A stretch of DNA of 64,000 nt from Bacterioplanoides pacificum (GCF_042648445.1 NZ_JBHRYB010000001.1:186001-250000); one strand, 5' to 3'. Shown: positions 1 through 8,650, numbered from the stretch's first letter. Made by a program: numbers and translations. Notes: generated by a model not told the origin, from the letters alone.

Positions 1-468
1 CTGCTGGCTATCCAGCTGCGGATGACCAGCCAGCTGGCGAATGGCGGGGATGTCCTGGCGGCTTAAACCGTCCTGCAGAATGGCCGTTGCGCTGGCGGCA
101 AAGGTGTCCTGTTGTGCCAGCGCCGTCAGTTGTTGCTGATCCTGATCGCTGATCAGCAACATGGTTTCGAAGGCACGGCTGAGTTGTTCTACCGCCGCCA
201 GACTGTGGCGGTTAAAAATGTCACCGTCGGGGTTATCGATGGCCACAAAAGCCTGTTCGCCGGCGTTGGAAAACAGCCGTTTAGTATCGTGATCGGCGAT
301 GCGGCTCGGGTGTGTATCGCCAATCATGTACGGTGTGCTGTTGATTTGCAGGTTACCGGCCGAAGCCAGTGCCAGCAACGTCAGCAACAACAGCCCGGCC
401 ATCATCAGCCAGGGGTGTTGCTGGACCCGGATCAGCTGCCGGGTGACGGGATTAAGTGGCGTGCTCAT
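1..468 (-). CDS. RND/MMPL-type exporter, N-terminal part (gene continues past the window start)
   Basis: The reading frame begins with ATG at 468 and stays open for 156 codons to the window edge, so only the N-terminus is visible. It shows a short polar start, then one strong membrane helix (residues about 20-37, rich in Leu/Ala/Met), then a hydrophilic, probably periplasmic domain. This layout (short cytoplasmic leader, TM1, large periplasmic loop) is typical of the RND superfamily 'predicted exporters' of the MMPL/HpnN kind. The start overlaps the stop of the acyl-CoA dehydrogenase gene as ATGA (465-468), so the two are translationally coupled. The family call is inferred from layout; no permease motif lies inside the window. 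A role in exporting a product of the two upstream genes is a guess from context. Confidence 0.5.
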   Translation of the reverse strand, partial: MSTPLNPVTRQLIRVQQHPWLMMAGLLLLTLLALASAGNLQINSTPYMIGDTHPSRIADHDTKRLFSNAGEQAFVAIDNPDGDIFNRHSLAAVEQLSRAFETMLLISDQDQQQLTALAQQDTFAASATAILQDGLSRQDIPAIRQLAGHPQLDSQQ

Positions 469-1709
469 GCCAGAGCCTCCTCCGTGGGTTGAGTGAATGC
501 GGTGACGTCAGCTTTCTGGTAAACCCCGAGGTTGAGGCCCTGGCGGCTGCGTTTGCCCTGATTCAGTTCGCTGATCAGGTTGTTCCAGATAACGTGGCGG
601 TGAATTTCGATGGTGCCACCGGCAAAAAACACACCGATGGAGTCGCGTAACAGGCGTTCAAAATACTGGTCGCGGCGGTAGCCGGAATTGCCGTGAATAC
701 GGATGGCGTTAATGCAGGCCTGGTGCAGGTTTTCGGTGGCCAGCATTTTGACCAGCGATGCCAGGCTGGAGCAGTCTTCGCCCTGTTCCATGCTGTCCAT
801 CGCACGTAACAGGACGCTGCGTAACACTTCAACCTGGCAATACATCTCGACGATCTGGCCCTGGATATACTGGTTGTCGCCAATCGGACGGCCAAATGCC
901 TGACGTTCCTGACTGTATTGCAGGCAGTCTTCCATCAAGGGTTCCATGCAGCCGGTGATCACTAAACCGGTTAACACCCGTTCGACCAGGAAGGCGAAAT
1001 ACAATACGTCGAGGCCCTGACCGACCTCACCTACCAGCGCCGATGGCGGTAATAACACATCGTTAAAATCAAACGCACCAATCGGGGTGCCGCGGTTACC
1101 GAGTAATTCAAACGGTTCACTGCGCTCCAGCCCGGCAACATCGGTGGCGGTGATAAAACAGCTGACGGAACGTTCGCCGACGTCCTGAACGTGGGCAAAG
1201 GTCATGACCACGTCTGCTTCCGGGGCATTGGTAATGTTCCATTTCTGGCCGTTCAGGCGGAAGCCGTCGAGCTCCTGATGAGCGGCCAGTTTCATCGCCC
1301 GCACGTCTGAGCCACAGCCCTGCTCGGTAATGGCAAATGAGCCCAATAATTCGCCGCGGATCAGCCCCGGCAGCCAGCGCTGTTTCTGCTGTTCTGAGCC
1401 GTAACTGAGCAAGCCGGCCTGTACCAGCCCGACCTGTGCCACAAACGACACCAGCACTCCCATGTCCTGACAGCCGCGGGCAAAACCTTCCAGTGCCGCG
1501 GCAAACTCGCGCAGCCCCAGGCCTTGGCCACCGAATTCTTCCGGCATATGCAGGCCAAATAAGCCACTGGCACCCAGGTCCCGCCAGATCTGACGGTCGA
1601 AGCTGAGATTCTGATCGCGTTCCGCGGCACTCGGGCGGACCCGCTGCAGCGCTACCTGTTCGTAATAATCACGGATTTCCAGCTGCTGTTCGTTCCATAC
1701 CGGTTTCAT
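465..1709 (-). CDS. Acyl-CoA dehydrogenase family protein
   Basis: This 414-aa FAD-dependent acyl-CoA dehydrogenase would form an alpha-beta double bond in an acyl thioester. The first ACAD signature is present as GSFAITEQGCGSD, and the C-terminal helical domain ends with the family-like stretch FFAGGTIEIHRHVIWNNL. The start ATG at 1709 has a GGAGG ribosome site 7 nt upstream and overlaps the stop of the ThiF-fusion gene (ATGA). The 3' end overlaps the exporter start in the same way. It is of usual family length. Because it sits between an E1-like/acyltransferase gene and an exporter, it may act on a dedicated acyl chain instead of in general beta-oxidation; that is inference. ACAD substrates cannot be read from sequence alone. 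Confidence 0.9.
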   Translation of the reverse strand: MKPVWNEQQLEIRDYYEQVALQRVRPSAAERDQNLSFDRQIWRDLGASGLFGLHMPEEFGGQGLGLREFAAALEGFARGCQDMGVLVSFVAQVGLVQAGLLSYGSEQQKQRWLPGLIRGELLGSFAITEQGCGSDVRAMKLAAHQELDGFRLNGQKWNITNAPEADVVMTFAHVQDVGERSVSCFITATDVAGLERSEPFELLGNRGTPIGAFDFNDVLLPPSALVGEVGQGLDVLYFAFLVERVLTGLVITGCMEPLMEDCLQYSQERQAFGRPIGDNQYIQGQIVEMYCQVEVLRSVLLRAMDSMEQGEDCSSLASLVKMLATENLHQACINAIRIHGNSGYRRDQYFERLLRDSIGVFFAGGTIEIHRHVIWNNLISELNQGKRSRQGLNLGVYQKADVTAFTQPTEEALA

Positions 1710-3469
1710 AATTGTGCCTCCAGTTCCTTAGTGGCATTGCTGCGACTGCTGGCCAGCCGGCTCAGCAGGGTGTCGTCGTCGAGTTGTAACAGGGCGCTGA
1801 CATCGTTGGCGCGTTGTTGATCGAGCTGCTCGAGTAATAACCAGAACGGCCGGACATCGCGGCCCTGATAACGTGGCTGATACAAATGATCGTCGGCCAG
1901 CAGTGATTGGCGGGCTGGTAATAACTGTGGGTTAAAGCCATAAAAGGTCAGGTTGCGCAGCGTCACCTGTTTTTCGCCGTCACCGACAAAAGCACGGATG
2001 CCGTATTGCGGCTGGCTGACTAACAGCCGGTAAGCGTGCAGCAGCATAATGCCGACCCGGGCATTGGTGGCCGGATCGTCCAGCTCAGCTTTGGTGACGC
2101 GGCCAATTTCACGCACGGCTGCCAGCGGCAGGTCGGCCAGGGCATCTGTCTGCTGATACAGGTCGCGGCCAAACGCCTGTTCAACGGCAAACGCCGGGCG
2201 CTGGCTATCACCGAAACGGTGACTGTCGGACAGCGGTGCTTTTAAGGTGGAATACGCCAGTAACTGGCCGTTGTTATCGTCGCTTAAGATGATATGCACA
2301 TCGTCGTCATGCAGCTGTTGCAGCGGCTCGTGATGCAATAAGCCACGGGCGGCCTGATCGGCATTGATAAAACCAACCCGGGCGTAATGGACAAAGGCAA
2401 ACCGCAGCAATTGACGACTGATGGTGTTATCCAGTTGTCGCTGGCTGATGGCGTAGGCGCTGATTCCGGCGGCCTGGTGTAAGCGCTGTTGCGGGTAGTC
2501 GACCGCCAGTGATGGCAAATGGGGTGGCTGGTAGTGGCGTACCGAACGATCGAGGAAAAACGGATCGCTATCACCTCCGGGACCATTCGCCCAGGCGCGC
2601 AGCTGCTGACGCTGTTGCTGACGCTGTTGCTGCTGCTCGTCGGTTTGCACATCGGCTTGTGGGCGACGCATCAGGCTCCATAAATCGACGTAGTTGTCGT
2701 TACATACCGGCCGGCCGTTAAGCATATCCAGCACCAGGGTAGAGCCCAGTACGCCAAACAGATTGGCGGCCAGACACAATTGTGAGGTGTAATCTTTGCC
2801 CTGCTGGTGGCGCTCCAGTTCGGCGAACATTTGTGGCGGGATAAATTCGTCCGGAATCAGGCGGGCACAGGCCTGTAGCGGATCGAGTGTAGCGACGTCT
2901 TCGGCGGTTAATAGATTATCCAGCAGCGCCAGCTGCTCATCGCGGTAATCAAACACCGGCACATATTGAGCGGCGGCCATGTCATAACCACAAATCACCG
3001 CCTTGTGTTGCCGCTGTGCCACCTGATGCAATAAAAACTTCATCTCCAGTCCGGAGCGGCCGGTAACATCAACGGCATCGACGATAATATCGGCCCACTG
3101 CACCAGCTCATCGACGTTATCCGGGGTAATGCCGTGAGCGTGGCAACTGATGGCCACATGAGGGTTTATCTGCAACATGCGTTCAGCGAACACGTCCACT
3201 TTGGCACGGCCAACATCGGTCAGCACCATGTTCTGCCGGTTGGCGTTATTCAGCTCGTAACTGCCGTTATCGGCCAGCGCCAGATTTTCTGCGCCGCTGC
3301 GTACCAGTACTTCGATCACACTGCCGCCGGTGGAACCACAGCCGGCAATCAGAATGTGGGCCTGGCGTAAGGTGTGTTGTTCGCTGTCGCTGATAAAACC
3401 GGCGTTGCGCAGGGTAAATTCCTGATAAAAAGATTCTTTGTCCTTCTGTACATCCGGGTGTTGCGTCAT
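1706..3469 (-). CDS. ThiF/E1-like adenylyltransferase fused to an N-acyltransferase-like domain
   Basis: The protein has 587 aa. Residues ~33-260 form a ThiF/MoeB/E1-type Rossmann domain: nucleotide loop LIAGCGSTGGS, the NANRQ motif with the conserved Arg, and the usual VDAVDVTGRSG segment. A Gln/Arg-rich low-complexity linker follows (~280-300). The C-terminal ~250 residues resemble GNAT/FeeM-like N-acyl amino acid synthase folds, with a central ILSDDNNGQLLAYSTL strand pair and the AVREIGRVTKAELDD stretch typical of that group. ThiF domains adenylate a C-terminal carboxylate; FeeM-like domains move an acyl chain from acyl-ACP or CoA to an amino group. The ATG at 3469 has an AGGAGAGG ribosome site. 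It is first in a coupled three-gene operon. The ThiF call is firm, the acyltransferase call moderate, and the substrate unknown. Confidence 0.75.
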   Translation of the reverse strand: MTQHPDVQKDKESFYQEFTLRNAGFISDSEQHTLRQAHILIAGCGSTGGSVIEVLVRSGAENLALADNGSYELNNANRQNMVLTDVGRAKVDVFAERMLQINPHVAISCHAHGITPDNVDELVQWADIIVDAVDVTGRSGLEMKFLLHQVAQRQHKAVICGYDMAAAQYVPVFDYRDEQLALLDNLLTAEDVATLDPLQACARLIPDEFIPPQMFAELERHQQGKDYTSQLCLAANLFGVLGSTLVLDMLNGRPVCNDNYVDLWSLMRRPQADVQTDEQQQQRQQQRQQLRAWANGPGGDSDPFFLDRSVRHYQPPHLPSLAVDYPQQRLHQAAGISAYAISQRQLDNTISRQLLRFAFVHYARVGFINADQAARGLLHHEPLQQLHDDDVHIILSDDNNGQLLAYSTLKAPLSDSHRFGDSQRPAFAVEQAFGRDLYQQTDALADLPLAAVREIGRVTKAELDDPATNARVGIMLLHAYRLLVSQPQYGIRAFVGDGEKQVTLRNLTFYGFNPQLLPARQSLLADDHLYQPRYQGRDVRPFWLLLEQLDQQRANDVSALLQLDDDTLLSRLASSRSNATKELEAQL

Positions 3470-3552
3470 ATTCCTCTCCTGAAACTCTTATCCATAAACG
3501 CAGTGAATGACTTTAGGCGGTATCACTGACGGAGCGGATGCTAGGGAGGGGA

Positions 3553-3594
3553 TTCATGACAGCACAATCACTGTTTTACTGCGGCTGTCATGAA
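3553..3594. promoter_or_regulatory. Perfect inverted repeat upstream of the ThiF-fusion operon; candidate operator
   Basis: TTCATGACAGC (3553-3563) and its exact complement GCTGTCATGAA (3584-3594) are separated by 20 nt. The half-site centres lie 31 bp apart, about three helical turns, which suits a dimeric or tetrameric regulator. It lies 84-125 bp upstream of the start at 3469. The rest of the 302-bp gap 3470-3771 holds the terminator of the PAS gene and no further gene that I can support. No regulator is known, so this is a candidate only. Confidence 0.4.
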
Positions 3595-3723
3595 ATGCTT
3601 TTCTGAGTTTTTTAATAATTAAGCACCAGAGCAAAAACGCCGTGTTGGCCTGTCAGGAATTGTCTGATGAGTGTTCGGCTGGAGGGGATAACGCCCCGGG
3701 CGATGGCTTGACGGCTAATAAAA

Positions 3724-3744
3724 ACGGCTGCCTGTGGCAGCCGT
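3724..3744 (-). terminator. Rho-independent terminator of the PAS-domain gene
   Basis: A perfect 9-bp stem (ACGGCTGCC / GGCAGCCGT) with a 3-nt loop lies 28 nt past the stop codon at 3772. On the minus strand it is followed by a T-rich run (TTTTATTAG). Confidence 0.8.
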
Positions 3745-3771
3745 CAAACGTTCCGTTAAGTGATCATACAG

Positions 3772-4656
3772 TCAGGCGGAAGCGGGTAATAAACGGTGCA
3801 GCTCAGGAGGAACCTGAGCCAGATCCCAGAGAAAGCTGTCGAGCCGGAAGGTGGCGCTGCGGATTTGTTCTTCGATGCGTAACAGTTCCTGGCTGAGCTG
3901 TTGGTAACGCTCCTGGCGTTTGACCGCCGCCAGTGCCTGGCGCACCTTATCCGGGTCACTGCCGACATAACGACGCTTACGTTTGCCGTTTTTCTGCGGC
4001 TCGATCAGATACAGATAACGCCCCTGATGCCAGGACGCACTGGCCTCGATCCGGGATAAGCCGGCAATCTGCTGTTGTTCGGTTAATAAATGGGTACGCA
4101 GTACTTTCAGCTGTTCCAGCTGGTCGCGGATACGTTCGATTTTATCACCCAACTGATGCTGGTCGGCCAGTTGTGGTAACAGGATCTGTTGTTGCGACAG
4201 ATCGGTCAGTGTCATCATATAACCACGAAAACGGCCATCGCTGCTGGGAATACGGGTGGCCGAGATCTGTACCCAGTGTTGTTGACGGTTACGGCTGATC
4301 AGGCGGCTGGAAAAGCGCCCGTGATCGCTGCTGGCGGCCAGTCGCTGTTGCAGAAAATCGGCGTCATCGGCAGGCATCAGCTCGGCCAGGGTTTTGCCGG
4401 TCAGCTCAGCAGCACTATAACCACTGAGACGCACCAGATATGGATTCATATAAGTGATATGGCCAGCGGCATTAATGACTAACATGCCGTCTTCGGCCTG
4501 TTCCACCAGCGATTCGTAACAACGGCTGCGTTGTTCGCGGTTGCAGGTAGTGATATCCGGAATGAGGTTGTGTTGCTCGTCTGGCTGAAATGAAACCGGT
4601 ACTTCCATATCCGGATCGTATTGACTGAGCAGGTTAATCAGATCGGCTGCCCGCAT
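3772..4656 (-). CDS. PAS-domain protein with flanking N- and C-terminal modules of unknown role
   Basis: The protein has 294 aa. I chose the ATG at 4656 because an AAGGAGG site lies 8 nt upstream; a longer frame to 4692 lacks one. Residues 1-~35 (MRAADLINLLSQYDPDMEV) look like a small module also seen in short phage-like proteins. Residues ~48-160 are a PAS sensor domain (DGMLVINAAGHITYMNP, then SGYSAAELTGKTL). A C-terminal segment between two coiled stretches contains YLIEPQKNGKRKRRYVG, a basic module that may contact nucleic acid. No kinase, cyclase or helix-turn-helix domain is visible, so the output is unknown. It is monocistronic with its own terminator. The PAS call is firm; the role is not known. 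Confidence 0.75.
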   Translation of the reverse strand: MRAADLINLLSQYDPDMEVPVSFQPDEQHNLIPDITTCNREQRSRCYESLVEQAEDGMLVINAAGHITYMNPYLVRLSGYSAAELTGKTLAELMPADDADFLQQRLAASSDHGRFSSRLISRNRQQHWVQISATRIPSSDGRFRGYMMTLTDLSQQQILLPQLADQHQLGDKIERIRDQLEQLKVLRTHLLTEQQQIAGLSRIEASASWHQGRYLYLIEPQKNGKRKRRYVGSDPDKVRQALAAVKRQERYQQLSQELLRIEEQIRSATFRLDSFLWDLAQVPPELHRLLPASA

Positions 4657-4759
4657 AATAAGTTCCTCCTTGAAGCTGTCATAACGCGACACTGGAGCGC
4701 ATCATGCGGCAGTTTTGTCGTCCAGGCAAGCCTTGCCTGCCCGGAGCTGGCAGCCTGGT

Positions 4760-5665
4760 TCAGGGTTGCTGCAGAAAACGGCGGCAATCCTGTGCGGTTT
4801 GTTGTGGCAGTTCTTCCATCGGCAGGTGACCACAGTTGTGGTACATAATTCGCTGGCAATCCGGCAGCTGCTGTTCGAATTTTGTGGCATGAGCCGGCGG
4901 AATCCAGCCGTCCTGTTTGCCCCACATTACCAGCGTGGGCTGTGATATCTGCGGCAGATAGGAAGTGTCGAAACCGATGTTATTGCGGATAAAGGCCACC
5001 ACTGCGGCTCCGGCGCGGCGGTTGCCGGGGCGGTGCATCAGGTCGTAATAGCGGTTCCGTATGCTGTCGTCGAGCCGTTGTGGCTGAGCGTAGGTGCTGT
5101 CCACCATGGAATGCACCAGCTTACGTGGCAGCGGACTCTGGCTCATCGGCCAGCCTACCAGCGGCAGGCCCATGGCGATCAGGGTAGCCGGTGGCACAAA
5201 AAAGAAGCCGGCACTGTCGATTAAGATCAGTTTGTCGACTTTGTGCGGGAAACGATGAGCGAATTCATAACTCATCCAGCCACCCAGCGAGTTGCCGGCG
5301 AGGTAGCAGTGGTCGATGCCAAGAGCATCGGTAAAACGATTGAGAAAATCACTGTACAGCTGTTTACGCATGCCATCCGGATGGGGGCCGGTAATACCGA
5401 AGTTCGGCAGATCAAGGCTGATGACCCGGTAGTCATCACTCAGTTGTGTTGTCCATTCCTGCCAGGTGTGTAACGACGAAAAAATGCCGTGCAGGCATAA
5501 CAACACCGGCCCGTCACCGACGTCGCGGTAATGAACGCTGAGGCCGTCGATGTCGATAAAACGTGAGTCCGGCAGACAATGACGTTGTTTCACTTGCTGC
5601 AGCGGTAACTGCCAGCGTTCTTTGCTGAGCAGGTCGGTAAACTGATTCCAGTAGGCATAAAACAT
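4760..5665 (-). CDS. Alpha/beta-fold hydrolase
   Basis: This 301-aa serine hydrolase of the alpha/beta family shows the oxyanion-hole HG (LLCLHGIFSSLHTW), the nucleophile elbow GNSLGG, the acid in WGKQDGWIP and the catalytic His in NCGHLPMEELP, all in standard order. I preferred the ATG at 5665 because GGAG lies 6 nt upstream; a frame starting at 5680 has no ribosome site. The lid region lacks features that would name the substrate; esterase, lipase-like or haloalkane dehalogenase-like activities are all possible. No signal peptide is visible, so it is probably cytoplasmic. It is transcribed alone, downstream of the terminator at 5749-5765. Confidence 0.85.
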   Translation of the reverse strand: MFYAYWNQFTDLLSKERWQLPLQQVKQRHCLPDSRFIDIDGLSVHYRDVGDGPVLLCLHGIFSSLHTWQEWTTQLSDDYRVISLDLPNFGITGPHPDGMRKQLYSDFLNRFTDALGIDHCYLAGNSLGGWMSYEFAHRFPHKVDKLILIDSAGFFFVPPATLIAMGLPLVGWPMSQSPLPRKLVHSMVDSTYAQPQRLDDSIRNRYYDLMHRPGNRRAGAAVVAFIRNNIGFDTSYLPQISQPTLVMWGKQDGWIPPAHATKFEQQLPDCQRIMYHNCGHLPMEELPQQTAQDCRRFLQQP

Positions 5666-5742
5666 AAGCGGCTCCATCACAATGGCCGGTTATTCTGCCA
5701 GTCTGGTGGCCGGGTAACAGGGGCGATGCAGCCGAAAAAAAC

Positions 5743-5765
5743 AAAAAAGCGGCCAGAATGACCGC
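5743..5765 (-). terminator. Rho-independent terminator of the flavin oxidase/cytochrome operon
   Basis: On the minus strand GCGGTCA-TTC-TGGCCGC forms a 7-bp stem (one G-T pair) followed by TTTTTT. It lies 85 nt past the stop codon at 5850. Confidence 0.75.
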
Positions 5766-5849
5766 AAAAAATGCAAATACCACCTGGTGACGTGGCGGCA
5801 TTTGCCGGGGCTGCCAGCGGGCGCAAGTCCGCTGGCAATCTGGCGGGCG

Positions 5850-7268
5850 TCAGACGCCCAGAGTGTGGCGCAGGTGTTCGTTAAGGAAACGACCGTCCGG
5901 GTCCATTTCTTTACGCACCCGCAGGAAGTCGTCAAAGCGGTCGTAACGTGCGGCAAATTCTTTCGCCGCCAGGGTGTGAATTTTGCCCCAGTGTGGACGA
6001 CCGTCGTACTTCCAGAAAATCGGTTCGATCGCGGCAAAGTACTTTTTGTAGTCTTTGTCGTGGAAGTTATGGCAGCTGATGGCAAAACCATCACGCTGAT
6101 AAAACGGGCTTAACCAGACATCATCACCTTTGATGTAACGGGCTTCGATGGGGAAAATCACCGGGATGTTTTTCTGCTTGATGGTCTGCAGAATTTCGCG
6201 CAGACACTGAGGCCCGACTTCTGCCGGCACGGTATATTCCATCTCGTTAAAACGGATGTCGCGCAGGTTGCCGAAAATTTCCCAGGACTTGCCATAACGG
6301 GTTTCCGGCTCAACACCACCGGCACCGAAGTTCACCAGCCAGCTGCGGGCAAACGGCATATAGTCGATCAGGTTGGACATCATACGGAAAGCTTCATAAG
6401 CGTCGCCACTGGGTTCCGCCTGGTTTTCCGGAATGTCGGCCGGATCAACTTTGTCGATGGCGATGCCCAGCATGTAATCGCTGTGTGGCAGGGCGTACAT
6501 TTCGTAATGACGGTGGGAATCACGCAATTCTTCCGCGCGTTCCAGGCCTTCCTGCTCCGACATCATCCAGCTGTGTTCTTTCAGGTGATAGGCTTTATCG
6601 GTTTTAATCCGCGCCTTGGTCATGATGCCCAGCGCGCCGAGGTTATTACCGGCGGCGTGGAACAAGTCGCTGTTCTGGTCGGCCGAACATTCGATGATTT
6701 CACCGGCGGCATTGGCAATACGCATCTGTGTGACGTGGGTCGACAGAGTGCCCAGATCTTTACCGGTACCGTGGGTGGAGGTCGCCAGGGCGCCACCTAA
6801 TGCCTGGGTGTCAATATCGGACATGTTGATGGTCGACATGCCGTGATCCCACAGCTTCCGGCCAATCTGTGACAGCCGGGTGCCGGCCCAGACGTCGGCT
6901 TCCATGGTTTCCGGATTGATGTTTTCCAGGCCGCGTAAGCGGGCCAGCGATAATAAGGTCTGATCGGTTGGTACCAGGCCAGAGAAACTGTGGCCGGAGC
7001 CGACTGAGCGGATGTTCTGGCTGGCGTTGCGAATGGCGTCCAGCAGCTGTTCTTCACTGCGCGGGACCAGACGTTCATTGGGTTGACAACTCTGGTTGCC
7101 CGACCAGTTACTCCAGGGTAATACCCGTTTGCCGTCTTTACCAACGACTCCAATTGGCGCCTTGGCCTGGGGTTGGCTGGAACAGGCGCTGGTACCACCG
7201 GCTAATAAACCGGCCCCGGCCGCTTTTAACAGGTTGCGTCGGCTCAGGGGGATGCGGTCGAAATTCAT
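5850..7268 (-). CDS. Tat-exported FAD-linked lactone oxidase (D-arabinono-1,4-lactone oxidase family)
   Basis: The protein has 472 aa. It opens with a twin-arginine signal (SRRNLLKAAGAGLLAGG) ending near Cys29 (TSAC), a weak lipobox. The VAO-type FAD-binding domain has RSVGSGHSFSG, where His93 is at the position that carries covalent flavin in this family, and later ATSTHGTGKDLG. The C-terminus has the ALO-type segment HWGKIHTL followed by DPDGRFLNEHL. Family members oxidise aldonolactones or alditols. The cytochrome c gene just upstream (1-nt gap) suggests that electrons go to cytochrome, not oxygen, so it may act as a periplasmic dehydrogenase. Family call firm; substrate unknown. Confidence 0.88.
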   Translation of the reverse strand: MNFDRIPLSRRNLLKAAGAGLLAGGTSACSSQPQAKAPIGVVGKDGKRVLPWSNWSGNQSCQPNERLVPRSEEQLLDAIRNASQNIRSVGSGHSFSGLVPTDQTLLSLARLRGLENINPETMEADVWAGTRLSQIGRKLWDHGMSTINMSDIDTQALGGALATSTHGTGKDLGTLSTHVTQMRIANAAGEIIECSADQNSDLFHAAGNNLGALGIMTKARIKTDKAYHLKEHSWMMSEQEGLERAEELRDSHRHYEMYALPHSDYMLGIAIDKVDPADIPENQAEPSGDAYEAFRMMSNLIDYMPFARSWLVNFGAGGVEPETRYGKSWEIFGNLRDIRFNEMEYTVPAEVGPQCLREILQTIKQKNIPVIFPIEARYIKGDDVWLSPFYQRDGFAISCHNFHDKDYKKYFAAIEPIFWKYDGRPHWGKIHTLAAKEFAARYDRFDDFLRVRKEMDPDGRFLNEHLRHTLGV

Positions 7269-7269
7269 A

Positions 7270-7563
7270 TTATTTTTCCTCGGCCATATAACGGATCAGG
7301 TCTTCCATGTCTTCGGCGCTGCATTCAACACAGGTGCCCATGGCTGGCATGTTGCCGATGCCGGTGATGGCATTATTCACCAGGTTTTCCATGCCTTTAT
7401 CCAGCCGCTCCTGCCATTCGTCGGTAAAGGCCTGGGGAGCGCCCGAAGCTTCGACCGCGTGACAGGCGGTGCAATAAAGGTCGTACAGTTCAACCGTGTA
7501 GTCGTCGGTTGCCTGGGAGAGTGGGCTGAGCGTGCACAGCAGCAGGAGCAGATAGTTACGCAT
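7270..7563 (-). CDS. Cytochrome c5-like mono-haem protein
   Basis: This 97-aa protein has a signal peptide (MRNYLLLLLCTLSPLSQA). The haem site is C31-TA-C34-H35, and the likely axial Met is Met72 in NMPAMGTC. Cys78 and Cys81 match the disulfide pair typical of the c5 subfamily. It should be a small periplasmic electron carrier. It is the first gene of a two-gene unit with the FAD lactone oxidase, which makes it that enzyme's likely electron acceptor. The intergenic stretch 7564-7681 must hold its promoter; I see no clear consensus there. Confidence 0.88.
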   Translation of the reverse strand: MRNYLLLLLCTLSPLSQATDDYTVELYDLYCTACHAVEASGAPQAFTDEWQERLDKGMENLVNNAITGIGNMPAMGTCVECSAEDMEDLIRYMAEEK

Positions 7564-7681
7564 GGTTCACTTTGCCGTTGGTTATGTCGGTTTTTATCAG
7601 TTGTTTTTATTGATGTTGCTAAACGGTGTCAGATTACCTAAAACGGAACCATCGTACAAATAAGTTTTTGTGATCCCGCTA

Positions 7682-8650
7682 TCAGTTAACCGCCGCGGTT
7701 TTATGCGTGCCGGGTTGGGATTGCCGTTGTGGTCGTTGTTTTGGCTGTGGCTCTGGTGTTTGCTGTTGCTTTCGCTGTGCTTGTGACCGCGGTTGCAGCG
7801 CCGGCAGCCGGAATGGCTGCAGCTGGTATTTGGAGCGGACGCTGAGTGGTTGTTGCCACAGTTGCTGATAAAGGTACTGACGGGCGCTGACCAGCTCAAT
7901 GTCCTGTGCCGCCAGAGTGGGCAATACCTGCTCCAGATGGTGCAGGGTTTGTGGATAGGGATGACCGATGGCAACTGCCATGCCGCGCTGTTTCGCCAGC
8001 TGAATGGCTTTCCGGAACTGGTGAGCGATGGCCTGAGGTTCGGTACTGTGATCCAGAAATACGTCGCGTTTCAGGCTGGGCAGATGGGCTTGTTGCGCTT
8101 GTTGCGCCGCAATACTGCGGGCAGTGGTCAGGCTGTCGACAAAAAACAATCCCTGCTGCTGTAACGTCCTCATCACCTGGCGCATAGCCCTGGGATTTTC
8201 CGTCAGTTCACTGCCCATATGGTTGTTGACGCCGCTGACGTGGGGAATGGCGCTGATGTTGTCGACTAACACCTGATGCCATTGTTGTGGCGTCATCTCG
8301 CTGGTCAGTGCGCCGGGCCCGAGTTTGGCGTTGTTTTTATTCGCCATCGGCGCGTGCAGCATAATGCCATGTCCGGCCTGGTGGGCTTTCTCGGCCAGCC
8401 GGCTGGCAAACGGTGTGTGTGGTAAAAATGCCAGGTTCAGTGGTCCGGGCAGGTCGACGGTACGCTGCCCCAGCTGACGGTTATTGCCGATGTCGTCGAT
8501 GATCAGAATCAGTTTGGCCGTTGGCTGAGCAGCCGCCAGTGGGCTGAGCAATAAGCAAAAGGCAGAGCATAACAGCGTATTGAATAACGAACCGGGGCGC
8601 ATTAACGGGCGCCCCGGCTGACAGTTGTTGCGGGTGTGAGCTTGACTCAT
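7682..8650 (-). CDS. yibQ: Divergent polysaccharide deacetylase, YibQ family
   Basis: This 322-aa exported protein has a hydrophobic signal near residues 20-41 ending in PLAAA. It carries the family strand LILIIDDIGNN with paired Asp, the HAPMANKN segment, and GVNNHMGSEL with the metal-site His. The last ~60 residues are Gln/Pro/Arg-rich low complexity. The start overlaps the ctpA stop (ATGA). Gene order gpmI-envC-ctpA-yibQ is conserved in many gammaproteobacteria and points to peptidoglycan and envelope work. The substrate of YibQ is not established. Confidence 0.9.
   Translation of the reverse strand: MSQAHTRNNCQPGRPLMRPGSLFNTLLCSAFCLLLSPLAAAQPTAKLILIIDDIGNNRQLGQRTVDLPGPLNLAFLPHTPFASRLAEKAHQAGHGIMLHAPMANKNNAKLGPGALTSEMTPQQWHQVLVDNISAIPHVSGVNNHMGSELTENPRAMRQVMRTLQQQGLFFVDSLTTARSIAAQQAQQAHLPSLKRDVFLDHSTEPQAIAHQFRKAIQLAKQRGMAVAIGHPYPQTLHHLEQVLPTLAAQDIELVSARQYLYQQLWQQPLSVRSKYQLQPFRLPALQPRSQAQRKQQQTPEPQPKQRPQRQSQPGTHKTAAVN

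Noticed and set aside
4723..4739. Hairpin CAGGCAA-GCC-TTGCCTG after the alpha/beta hydrolase gene
   Set aside because: No T run on the minus strand, so not called as a terminator.
5514..5801. Minus-strand frame with a hydrophobic start (MPPRHQVVFAFFAVILAAF)
   Set aside because: It runs through the terminator and into the hydrolase gene in another frame; no ribosome site.
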